Shown: in pieces, positions 40,188 to 53,236 of the stretch
Position numbering within the stretch: position 1 is the stretch's first letter
How the letters are laid out: each line of letters begins with the position of its first letter
Assembly: GCA_963693365.1 (NCBI GenBank)
Contig: CAVNZM010000013.1
Coordinates: forward strand, 5,332,001-5,396,000
Length of the DNA: 64,000 bases
Reading direction: 5' to 3'
Source of the DNA: Amoebidium appalachense
Taxonomy: Eukaryota; Ichthyosporea
Position numbers and translations under genes: made by a program
The notes under the pieces: generated by a model
The model's database searches: none
What the model saw: only the letters and a program-made list of their open reading frames with translations
Told to the model about the DNA's origin: nothing

Positions 40188-40666
40188 AGGAGGGGAAGCA
40201 ATGGGTGGTGTAGGCAGCAGAAAGATAGTTTTGCACGAATAGGGCTCCTCTGTTTCTCCGAGGATGCGTGCAATACACCTACGTTTTAGGTCTCCCTCAT
40301 TCCACCTTCCCCCCCCCCCCCCCCCCCCCTTCCTCCCCGCTCCCCCCATCCCTCCCCATTCCTCCCCATCCCTTCCCCCTGCCTCCGAAAATAAGAGGGA
40401 ACGAAAACCACCGCACACCTCCTTTTTTGAACCTGCCACTAATCAACCCCCCCTCCCCCTCCTCCCCACCCCAACCCCTCGTTTCCCCCAATTCCTCAGA
40501 CATGCTCACGGATGCACAGAGACATGCACGTGCGCACATGCACACACACGTGCACTCCCCCCCCCCCCCCCCCCCCACAAACCCCGCAACACATTCACAC
40601 ACACACACACAAACACACACATACACTCACACATACACATTACCCCCCCCCCCCCCCCCCCCCGCT

Positions 40667-40703
<37 letters not shown>

Positions 40704-40940
40704 ACTCACACACTCACACACTGACACTCCAACACATCAGGTGTGAGCGAAGAGGCAGCGGCGTCAGAAGCTCCAAGCGATTTTGCACACAGGGAGGCCC
40801 GAGTGAATGAAGAAGTCCGTGTATATGCAAAGGGGATAAAGAACGTACTAGCAGTGTTGAGAAAATTCTACGTGTCGATGAATCTCGATCCGGAGGAGGA
40901 GGAGGAAGGGGGGAAGAGCACAGACCACCCACAAGAATAA
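34614..40940 (+). CDS. Glycolipid transfer protein superfamily member
   Basis: Cytosolic lipid-transfer fold that carries glycosphingolipids or ceramide-1-phosphate between membranes. Six exons in phase: 34614-34731, 35245-35303, 36755-36885, 37643-37775, 39685-39736, 40741-40940 (TAA), giving 693 nt, 230 residues (human GLTP about 209). Family landmarks: [35 protein letters not shown], with the D-x3-N-x2-K triad that contacts the head group; [54 protein letters not shown], with the conserved His; [20 protein letters not shown], then FYVSMNLD. The Trp that stacks on sugar in GLTP is Ala here, and HxW is HYS. The C-terminal half reads closer to the ceramide-1-phosphate (CPTP/GLTPD1) branch. 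An acidic tail (PEEEEEGG) ends the protein, and AATAAA overlaps the stop. Confidence 0.88.
34880..36664. repeat. C-rich introns of the GLTP-family gene
   Basis: Introns 1 and 2 are dominated by C-tracts (34880, 34938-34978, 35540-35570, 35758-35787, 36104, 36156, 36486, 36630-36663), CT-rich DNA and one CA array (35502-35540). No exon seen other than 35245-35303. Confidence 0.9.
36524..36610 (+). repeat. Possible third copy of dispersed repeat family 2
   Basis: GGGCTCTGCTTAT and TATACTTCGTAC recall 7375-7480, and the segment is again bounded by C-tracts. The middle is too diverged to be sure. Confidence 0.4.
37362..37642. repeat. Compound (CA)n array ending in a 3' splice site
   Basis: CA arrays with AACA, AGACA, ATGCA and GCGCGC interruptions. 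The last repeat unit supplies the AG acceptor of the GLTP-family exon at 37643. Confidence 0.95.
37776..37890. repeat. (GT)n starting at a 5' splice site, then G-tract
   Basis: The donor GTACGT of GLTP intron 4 leads straight into about 60 nt of GT, then a G-run (37863-37886). Confidence 0.93.
37900..39684. other. GLTP intron 4
   Basis: Contains an AT-moderate unique stretch (37900-38540) with a CCAAT motif near 38396, a GA array (38588-38620), C- and G-tracts (38695-38820), GT arrays (39258-39355), and a direct repeat of TAAGAATCGGAATACGAGGG at 39461 and 39547, each preceded by a long G-run. No exon recognised. Confidence 0.6.
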
Positions 40941-41528
40941 AAATTTTAAAGACATATTTATAAATGGATATGGGAATTTAAAATTTATTAAAGCAGAGGT
41001 TTTTATCGCTGCGTGCAGTTACTGTATTAGCTTGTGAGTTAGAGGGTTTACAGTTTTTCAGAGGCTTTTTTTCTTTATCCCTTGTGTAGTAGAGAGATTT
41101 ATTGGGTGCTGAGCCCCGAGCGTCACAACTTGAAGATAATATTATACTTAAGCGTATTGGTGTAATTTATGTGAAATCCATATTCGCAAGGAAACATCTG
41201 TATCTATGAGATGTGTATGTAAGCGTGATTCTGGACACCTATCAGAAATGTTCCCCTCTGCCAATAAAAACTTTACGACACAGATTCCTCCAATTTCACC
41301 AGTTATTCTCATGTCCGTTTATATGTGTATGGCTCTAACTTTATCTCTATTATCGGTCGGGAATGAGAGAGGGAGGTTGGGAGGGGGGAGGGGGGCGGCA
41401 TCGTACTAGTCACTTTACTTCTCGATTGCTACTAAGGGGGTAGGACGGGTTGGTTTGGGGTGGAAAGTTTACAAGGCTATTCATCTCGATTGCTATTATG
41501 GAAGGTTAGGGCAAGGGTAGAGATTGCG

Positions 41529-41593
<65 letters not shown>

Positions 41594-41891
41594 CTCAATT
41601 TCCCAGTTAGTAGGGAATGGCTGGTCTTTCCCCCTTTAACTCATTTTGGTTTCAACTCCCACCAGCATCTCCATGCCTCTACCTTTGCATACAGGTGAAG
41701 ACCATTTACTGACATCTAGGTTTTTGAAAGCCGAATGCATACTTGCACCCGGAAACAAGATCTCAGATATCGCCTAAGAAGAAGTCTGCGGCAACCATGG
41801 ATCCACCCCCCTCCCTGTCTCTCCCTCTCTGCCTCCCTCATCCAGACACGAATTGATCACGACCTTGTGTGCGCACGTGCACACACACGTA

Positions 41892-41922
<31 letters not shown>

Positions 41923-42490
41923 GCGCGCGCGCGACTCACGCACACATGCGCGCCTGTACAGACCCCCCTCCCCCCCCCCCCCCCCCCACCACCACCACCA
42001 CCAGCACCACCACCAACCAAAAAAGAAAGACATATCTTTCACTGCTCACGTAAATTCAAACATGAGCAGTAAAAGGCCCGATCGTCTGAAACACATCAAC
42101 AACACAATGCTCCACCCAAAACTAGGTGAAGAAAATTGCCGCGGTAACTCGTTACAACATTCAATATAACCAAGGCCAGGGAGAAAGAGAACGAGAGAGC
42201 TCACGCAAGAATCCCGAAGCACGTACCAAGAGAAGAAATCAACTATCCGTTAGACACTGTGACACCCATCCACTAACGGGTTTAAAACATATCGATGGAT
42301 TCTCTACTTATCCATAAATGTACACATGAAATTCCACGGCTGGGGGTTAGTAGTGTCTACTTGAATACGCCTGAAATTGCACGCCTGGGGGGTAGTAATC
42401 TCATTAGTGTACACACTGAATTTCACGCCTGGGGGGTAGTAATTTCATTAATGTACACACTGAATTTCACTCCTGAAAGTAGTAATATAT
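40941..42490. other. Spacer downstream of the GLTP-family gene
   Basis: AT-moderate DNA without a recognisable gene, a 63-nt pure G-run (41531-41593), a (GC)n run (41910-41933) and a tandem repeat at the end. Short open frames exist but none looks coding. Confidence 0.55.
41531..41593. repeat. Poly-G run, about 63 nt
   Basis: Uninterrupted G on the + strand, the longest pure mononucleotide run in the window. Confidence 0.97.
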
Positions 42491-42492
42491 AC

Positions 42493-45414
<2,922 letters not shown>

Positions 45415-45685
45415 TTTGATTGGGTGGGTGGAGAGAAACCGTTAGAAGTCTTTGGTTGTGCCTGAACCCCCCCCCCCCCCCCCCCCCCCCCCTTGCCAAC
45501 TTATTCCCCAGAACTTCTTCGGGTTTACACGGCCTATATAGAGTTTCTACGAGTTTTTTTAAAGATATCCCAGGGATTGATAATAAGATTTCCCTTGGGT
45601 GGGTGCCAGTTCCAGCCTGTGTATTTGTGTATGGGTTCTCGCCTGGGAGGCGAGGAAGGTGGGGGGGGGGGGGAGGGGGGGAGGG

Positions 45686-45834
45686 GCATCAGGGTACCTT
45701 TAAATGGCTGTTTGGTGTTGCGAACACTTGGTAGCGTGGGCTAGGGGGTGCAGGGGTTGCAGGGGTTGCAGGGTTCGAAGGCCCAGGGTCGGGATTCGGT
45801 TGTTTTGATTGGTGCACAATGTTGGTCTGGGTGG
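45686..45834 (+). repeat. Duplicated 149-nt segment, copy 1
   Basis: Identical or nearly so to 47846-47994, in the same orientation, from GCATCAGGGTACCTTTAAAT to GTTGGTCTGGGTGG. It includes three GGGGTTGCA units. Confidence 0.95.
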
Positions 45835-46446
45835 TAACGGCACGGTATGAGATGACCTGTATGAGACGTCAGCCCGTACTGATGATTTATCGTACGTTCG
45901 TTGATGGGTTTCAAGTGCACTGCTGCCGGGTGCCCCCCCCCCCCCCCCCCCCCCCCCTTCCTCCCTCTCCCTCCCTCCCCTCCCTCCCCCCTCTCCCCCT
46001 CCCCTCCTTCCCCCCCCCCCCTCCCCCCCCCCCTCACCCCCCCCTCCCCCAACCACCACCACCACCACCACCACACACAAAAAAAAAGAGAAAAGAAAAA
46101 AAGAGAAGAAAGGAAAATTCCTCTTCACCTCCCGTCCCCCTCCCTCCCCCTTTCCCTCCCCCCCGGCCCTCCTTCTCCCCTCCTCCCCACCCACCCCCCC
46201 CCCCCCCAACCCCACCCTCCACCCCACGCCCCACCTTCGCCTATCCCCCCTTCCCTTCTCCCCCCCCCCCCCCCCCCCCTCCCTCGGGGTTTTTGATGTC
46301 CTGATGGTATCACCGGTTGGTGGCAAGCACATACAGTAGCTGCCAATCTCAAACCACAACACTTGTGGTCTCTTCGAGTAAAAAAAACGCCTAAATTGCA
46401 GAGCGGAGGATAGGCACACATACCTGGAAGCCTCCAAAAAAAGAAG

Positions 46447-46860
46447 TTGAATTACTGTAAACTCAGATTGCCGGGTTTCAGTCGCAAATGTATACCACCT
46501 AAATACATATTACCTTCCTGTAGAACTGGTCTTTCTCTAGCTGATGGTATTATTGATCAATTACCACGCTTTTACTGTACACGTGCTATACAGTGGAGAT
46601 CTAATAAGTATAAGGTGGCATCGTTTGCATGCCCAAACAACACACAGACACACCAGTTTAAACGGTCATGTATCGCCAAATGTAGTTTGATAGACCACAT
46701 AATACCGCAACACACACACGTCACATTCACAAAAGACACCCAGAAAGATAGCCTACCTGTAAATTACAACATCCTTGATTTTATACTAAACACGCGTAAC
46801 TACGACCTGTTTATTAGATGTATTGATTGGCTTGAGAAACACATCACTACAAAATTATAG
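46447..46860 (+). CDS. Hypothetical ORF, 137 residues
   Basis: ATG-to-TAG frame of ordinary composition (MNYCKLRLPGFSRKC, VASFACPNNTQTHQFKRSCI, FIRCIDWLEKHITTKL), ending just before a CA array. There is no known domain, signal peptide, promoter or polyadenylation signal. It lies between two copies of the 149-nt duplication and next to a dispersed repeat, so it may be mobile-element residue or chance. Confidence 0.2.
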   Translation: MNYCKLRLPGFSRKCIPPKYILPSCRTGLSLADGIIDQLPRFYCTRAIQWRSNKYKVASFACPNNTQTHQFKRSCIAKCSLIDHIIPQHTHVTFTKDTQKDSLPVNYNILDFILNTRNYDLFIRCIDWLEKHITTKL

Positions 46861-47275
<415 letters not shown>

Positions 47276-47404
47276 ACTTCGTATCTAATATGGCTGTTCT
47301 CTTGGGTGGGCCCCAGCCCTAGCTTGTGTATAGGCCCGTTAATGGGGTGTTAAGAGAATGTCTGCTTGAGCTTGGGTGGATGGTTTTGGAGGTATACATG
47401 GCTA

Positions 47405-47408
<4 letters not shown>

Positions 47409-47475
<67 letters not shown>
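47409..47475. repeat. T-tract joined to G-tract
   Basis: About 32 T followed by about 35 G. Confidence 0.97.
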
Positions 47476-47477
<2 letters not shown>

Positions 47478-47845
47478 AAGGACTGGTGACCACGCGCTAT
47501 TACGCCGCTGGGGGAGAATAACAGCACTGCAGAGAGAGAGCAAATGAGGATTGTCGGTGGTGTGTTTTAGGAAAGGGGAGATCCAGACGTGTGGGCACGG
47601 ACGGACAACAAGGGGAGGCCTACTCTGTGGTGGGGTCTCTTGCAACGAAAGTGAATAGTTCGGGAAATGTGGTGAAGGGAAAGGGGAAAAGAGGAAAGGG
47701 GGGAAGGAGGGGAGGGAAGTACTAGTGTGGGAGGAGTGATATAAAGGGAAGAGGGAGACAGGAGGTGTGGGGTAGGGTGGGGTAGGGTGACGGTGGGGTA
47801 GGTTGAATAAGGGTGATTGGGAGTGGAAGAGAGAGGGAGAGAGGT

Positions 47846-47994
47846 GCATCAGGGTACCTTTAAATGGCTGTTTGGTGTTGCGAACACTTGGTAGCGTGGG
47901 CTAGGGGGTGCAGGGGTTGCAGGGGTTGCAGGGTTCGAAGGCCCAGGGTCGGGATTCGGTTGTTTTGATTGGTGCACAATGTTGGTCTGGGTGG
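47846..47994 (+). repeat. Duplicated 149-nt segment, copy 2
   Basis: Second copy of 45686-45834. The sequences beyond each end are unrelated, which marks the duplication borders. Confidence 0.95.
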
Positions 47995-48035
47995 GAGTAA
48001 GACGGTGGGATATCACACAGAGTAAGACTGTGGCC

Positions 48036-48390
48036 TTTACCTATCGGATATACTTCAACTATCTGTTATACTTAACCCATCTGATATAGTTATATTATCT
48101 GATGTAGTTTACCTATCTGATATACTTTACCTATATGACATACTTTACCTATCTGACATACTTAACCTATCTGATATAGTTATTTATCTGATGTACTTTA
48201 CCTATCTGATAAGGCTTAACCTATCTGATAGTACTTAACCTATCTGATACACTTAACCGGCTATCTGATATACTTAACCTATCTGATATACTTTACCCAT
48301 CTGATATACTTTACCCATCTGATATACTTAACCTATCTGATATACTTTACCCATGTGATATACTTTACCTATCTAATATACTCTACCTTT
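48036..48390. repeat. Tandem repeat, about 20-nt unit with GATA cores
   Basis: Some 17 degenerate units of TATCTGATATACTTTACC / TATACTTAACC, most carrying GATA. The array follows directly after the copy-2 duplication. Confidence 0.93.
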
Positions 48391-48399
48391 GTTGTTGAG

Positions 48400-49009
48400 T
48401 TTGCTCAGCCGCACTGCCAGTTGCCTACATGTACATTCCCCGTCCCCCCCTCCCCCCCCCCCCCTCCCCCCCCCCGCTCCCCCCCACCTTCCATCTTTCC
48501 CCCTTTCTCTCTCCTGCCTTCTCCCCTCCCCACCCTCTGTTCTACCTCCTCCCCCCCCCCCCCCCCCCCCCCCCCCCTCGCCCTACCCCCCCCACAAAAA
48601 AAATGAATGAATGAAAGAAAAAAGCAAAACAAAGCGAGATGATATTTTTGTGTGTTCAGATACTACCGGATAGGGCCAAGCACCCATTGCCAACCAGCAA
48701 ACCTCTAACCCCATAGCAACAGTGGTCTAAACAGCTCTTCCCAATTATGCACGTCTCACAGAGTTTATACGGAAGATATCGTGAGTCACGCGCTTGTCTT
48801 CATCATTTGTGTGAACTCTTTTCCTATAGATGCTTTAGCCCCTTTTGTGGATCATCGGTTAACACTTCTCCCCCAAGTCCGTCACTCTTACTCTTTGTAC
48901 TAACACTTCATGCTAAGCAAATATAATGCACACAAACTGATGTAGCAGGGGCGAGGAGGTTTTGGTTATGGTGGTGGTGGTGGTCGTGTGCGTGTGTGTG
49001 TGTGCGTGT

Positions 49010-49040
<31 letters not shown>

Positions 49041-49111
49041 GGGGAGGGGGGAGGGGGCAAGGAGGGGGGTGGATTGGGGTGGGCGGGGAGATGATTGGGG
49101 TTGTGGGAACT

Positions 49112-49145
<34 letters not shown>

Positions 49146-49243
49146 CGGAGGGAGGATGGGAGGGGAGGGGAAAGGGAGGAAGAGGGGGGGGGGGGGGAGG
49201 GGAGGGGAGATTGTCCCGGTTGCACCACGAAAGCTATACTCAC
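48400..49243. other. Spacer with C-tracts and G/GT runs
   Basis: Two C-rich blocks (48440-48480, 48552-48577), a unique stretch without a gene (48650-48950), and GT/G runs (48985-49044, 49110-49144). The last exon of the ankyrin gene may lie here but is not recognised. Confidence 0.5.
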
Positions 49244-49551
49244 GTATGGTCGAAGGAGACCACAAATTATAGTTTTCCTTGCAGCAACAGCAACGTCATA
49301 GGGTGTCCGTCCTGCCTGTAAAGGGGTTAAGTGCTAAGACTCAGCCTCTTCCCTAATGCCTCCCCCCCCCCCCCCCCCCATCCCCACTTTATTGTCTCTC
49401 CCCCCCCCCCCCCCTCCCCCCCCCCCCCCCGTCTTCTGTTGTGACTTTTTCCCTTCTTCCCCTCTCCCATATCCGCGCTCACTTCCTTCCCCTTTACCTC
49501 GCCGAGTCTTTGCCAATTCCTCCCCCCCCCCCCTCCTCACCCCCCCCATCA

Positions 49552-49582
<31 letters not shown>

Positions 49583-49942
49583 ACACAAACGCAACCCCTC
49601 CCCCCCCCCACCCCCCCCCCCCCACCAACCCCCCGCTCCCCTCATTTGTCCATTAACCGCACTATTCTTCCTGTCTTTTCTCTCTTCGAACGTTTATTCC
49701 ACCCCAACCGCCATCCACCCCACCAGATGCCCACCTCTCTCCTCCTACTATGAAACTACATGCATGCATAGTGAAGGTTGAAGCATTTGGATTCAATAAT
49801 CAAAGGAAGGAATTAGTCAATAAGTGATAGTGTTCAAGGTAATAAAAAGAAAGTGCGGAGGAGGGAGGAAGGGGAGAGAGGATGTGGAGATGGATGCAGG
49901 AGATGGGGGGAGGGGGGAGGGGTGGGGCTTGTTGGTAGGAAA

Positions 49943-49976
<34 letters not shown>

Positions 49977-50133
49977 GTAATACTTTGTTCTTGAGGTCTG
50001 CACGTGCTCCGTTTGGCAAAAGCCAAGCTACGACCTCTCTGTGACCATTGCTGGCTGCAAGGTGGAGGGCAGTATCCAGAGTCTGTGTGTGTGTGTGTGT
50101 GTGTGTTTGGGGGGGGGGGGGGGGGGATGGTGT

Positions 50134-50164
<31 letters not shown>

Positions 50165-50179
50165 GGAGTGGAAGGGAAG

Positions 50180-50241
<62 letters not shown>

Positions 50242-51581
50242 CACGTGTGCGTGTGGTTTGAGTGGAAGGGGATGGGGTGAGGGCTAAGTTTGCCTTTGGA
50301 GGGTGGGGGTGGGGATGGGGTTGGTAGGTGTGCCTGTGTGTACGTGCAAGCGCTTAAGCGGCCATGCGCGTCCATGTGTGTGTGTGTGTGGCATGAGGTT
50401 GCAATCACAGTTGGCCTATTGCTCACAGAGGAGTTTGTACATGCGTAATTTTTCTGTTTTTGTAACAAGGATTATAATTTGTTTTTTCTCGTTTCTTTCT
50501 TTCTTTTTTTTTTTGGAATGGGAGGGGAGGGGGGGGGGGGGGGGGGTTGAGAAGGGGGGAGAGGAAGGGGGGAAGGGAGGGGAGAGTGGGGGGGGAGGAG
50601 GGAGAGTACCAAACCAATGGGACTACTTCCTTTTTAAGTCTAGCGAGATACTCTCCAACGCATTGACATCAAAGCCTGCAAGATAACAAGCAAATTGAGT
50701 GTTAAAAGCTGAGAAATTTTTCGTTTCCGGAATCTATGCGTGTATCTGTTAAGTGGTGCACCCACTTGCCTTTTTTGTCTGCACGTCAATCAGATTTGCT
50801 GGCAGCTCTTTAACCACCTCAATGTATCCCCTCTCTGCAGCCATATGCAGCACCGTCTTGCCAAGCTGCAGGGGGTTAATATGAGTTGCAGCCGGAATAG
50901 TATAGCGCTCATTCACGGTACTTCCTATATTGCAGGTGCTAGATAGATCAGATTCTAATAAACGGTTATAATAAGGGTTTTTGTGAATGGGGATGACCTT
51001 ATAAGCAATAGCTTAAATACGGAAGCACATCTATGCTATACCCACTGACTCAATTGGGGTGATTAGCCTGTGGCACATAGGGTTAAACAAAGTATTCATA
51101 GGCCAAGGCCACGGCCATCGAGTCTCTAGATGGCCGTGGCCAAGGCACACACTACGTCTGTGGACTCATGTACACACGATTTGAGGCACACAATTGGCCC
51201 ATAGGCACAAACTAGACGAAGTACATGATGTCTAGAAACGGACGGGACGACGTGATTACATGTTTTGTTTGTCATCGAACATACCGCGAGGCTGGCAGTC
51301 ATTCTACCGACGTATTCGAACCCTCGAGCTCGCGCTTATGTACTTGGGTTTGAAGTCTCCACACACACACACCATAGGCCTGAAACACAGGCAAAACCGC
51401 TGCACAGTGGTACAACAATGGCGCAGTGTGTGTACTGTGCTGCGAGAGAGTGCAAGGGAGTCTTTGGACGGAGAGGGTCAAAGAGAAGACATGTGGGTGA
51501 CCATTGGCGGTCACGCACTTTGATGACTTTTAGCGAATCAAAGAGTTCATAATCCTCTCTTATCCTACCAAGTCCCGACAT
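49244..51581 (-). CDS. Ankyrin-repeat protein
   Basis: Ankyrin repeats are helix-turn-helix protein-binding modules. Exons in order: 51519-51581 ([20 protein letters not shown], ending K); 50766-50865 ([20 protein letters not shown]); about 50655-50675 (FDVNALE); 49984-50082 ([20 protein letters not shown], then [13 protein letters not shown]); 49244-49315 ([20 protein letters not shown]). The last two join perfectly in phase across the turn of a repeat, and all carry the TxLHxAA/GxxxVV pattern, giving about three repeats. The donor after FDVNALE does not fit GT/AG cleanly. The exon ending at 50766 could also use a GC donor (AAG-GCAAGT). A GTGAGT donor at 49243 means at least one more 3' exon. 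The start is chosen at 51581 because TATATAAA lies about 60 nt upstream. Confidence 0.72.
50088..50238. repeat. GT arrays and G-tracts
   Basis: On the ankyrin sense strand these are C-tracts followed by CA, running into the CACACAG acceptor of exon 49984-50082. Confidence 0.93.
51107..51141. repeat. Perfect 13-bp inverted repeat, 9-nt loop
   Basis: GGCCACGGCCATC at 51107 pairs with GATGGCCGTGGCC ending at 51141. It lies in the first ankyrin-gene intron; a partial third copy (GTGGCCGTGGCCC) occurs near 51714. Confidence 0.85.
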
Positions 51582-51638
51582 GTAAAAGAGTTCAGTCGCG
51601 GTTAATATTTTCATCTATTATACCATATATGTATGTTT

Positions 51639-51646
51639 TTTATATA
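51639..51646 (-). promoter_or_regulatory. TATA box of the ankyrin-repeat gene
   Basis: TATATAAA on the minus strand, about 58 nt upstream of the chosen ATG at 51581. The more upstream ATG at 51614 would lie at or before the expected transcription start. Confidence 0.5.
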
Positions 51647-52096
51647 CAAATTCATTATCATGGATTTTAGGCCTACACGCGTATACGAATGTAGCGAGGA
51701 CGTGAATCTTCGTGGTGGCCGTGGCCCATATATAATACATTCCAGGACCAACATGGATATCTGCGCACACCACAATCAGCGGGTGATACATCAACCCGTT
51801 ATTGCCGGCATATAGTTCGTGTTCGTGTTGATCGAAGAGTGATGTTTGCCGGCGCGCGCGCACACACACATGTACGTATACACGCACACAATGTTGCGGC
51901 ACGCGAACTTGGCCCATGTTTTCAGACAAGAGACAAGATAAGTGAGGGCGGAACTGAAGACCATCGAGTCATCAACTAAACCAGTTTATGCCCATATTCC
52001 TACTTCTTTTGTTGTTTTATAAAAAATATTATTGCCCATATATAGTATGCCATGAAATATTTTATTTGTCTACATATGTTTTTTTCTGCGGCCCCC

Positions 52097-52249
52097 CGGC
52101 TGCAGCTGCAGGGCCCCATGAACTCGGAGTTCGATTCGTACGTTCCCCACGTCCTGCATGCGCATGCGCAGGCTCTTCAGGCTCTGCTCGATGCTTTCCC
52201 GTTCTCCAGTTTTGACACTCGCTTTGACGCCATATATATGCGATACTAA
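52097..52249 (+). CDS. Possible terminal exon
   Basis: After a CTGCAG the + strand is open to TAA: GPMNSEFDSYVPHVLHAHAQ, LLDAFPFSSFDTRFDAIYMR. The composition looks protein-like, but no upstream exon or promoter is found, so the call is weak. Confidence 0.25.
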   Translation, partial: RLQLQGPMNSEFDSYVPHVLHAHAQALQALLDAFPFSSFDTRFDAIYMRY

Positions 52250-52320
52250 TCAGGTTCTAAGCCGGAATAATACTCTTTCAGCTAGTTAGTAATAGTTGAA
52301 CTGACCAATGATACTGTGAA

Positions 52321-52354
<34 letters not shown>

Positions 52355-52398
52355 TTCTCCCCGACTTTAAACCTTTTTTTTCCCCCTTTCTCTCTCTC

Positions 52399-52583
<185 letters not shown>

Positions 52584-52651
52584 CCTCCCCCCCCCCAGAT
52601 CTCTCTTTCTCGCTCTCTTTTTATTGAGAGAAGGGAAGAGCGCGGGGGAAG

Positions 52652-52683
<32 letters not shown>

Positions 52684-53236
52684 ATCGTTGTACATGTCTT
52701 TTTAATTAAAAAAAAATATGCACGCCACCGGGCATTCTCAACAAGTTGTATGTATGCCTGCTGCTGTCCCCCTCCCCCATCCCCCCCCACCATCCCTCCT
52801 CCCCCTCTTCCACCCACCGTCCATTCTACCCCCCGCCCCCTCCCGTCCTCCACAACCGTCCTCATAAAACAACACAACTTTCGAAAACCTGATTCCACGT
52901 CCTCCCCCCCCCCCCCCCCCCCCACTCGGCCGCCCCTCTTCCCCCCTCTCTTCTCCCCACTTTCCCCGACGTTTTTAGACAGAATGACAAGCAAGTGTTT
53001 ATCAAGTGCAGTAAGGGAAACCACAGCTTGATAAAAAGAGCTCACGCAGACCTCCCCGTAAGCGTTTTTGCATGCTACAGTATCTCCTCAGGCTTCTCCT
53101 TCCTCCCCTCCCCCCCCCCCGACCCACCTTCTCGCCAACCCTCCCCACGATTGTACCGTATGATGCGCAGATTAGTTCCCATCCTCCCCCCCCCCTCCCC
53201 CCCCCCCCCCCCCTCCCCTCTCCCCCCCCCCCCCCC

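Noticed and set aside
41735-42169. 144-residue plus ORF
   Set aside because: Mostly (CA)n, (GC)n and CCACCA repeats; the short ordinary segment at the end has no supporting start or splice signals.
48036-48390. CRISPR-like or centromere-like array
   Set aside because: The unit is about 20 nt and contiguous, with no spacers, and far too short for a satellite domain.
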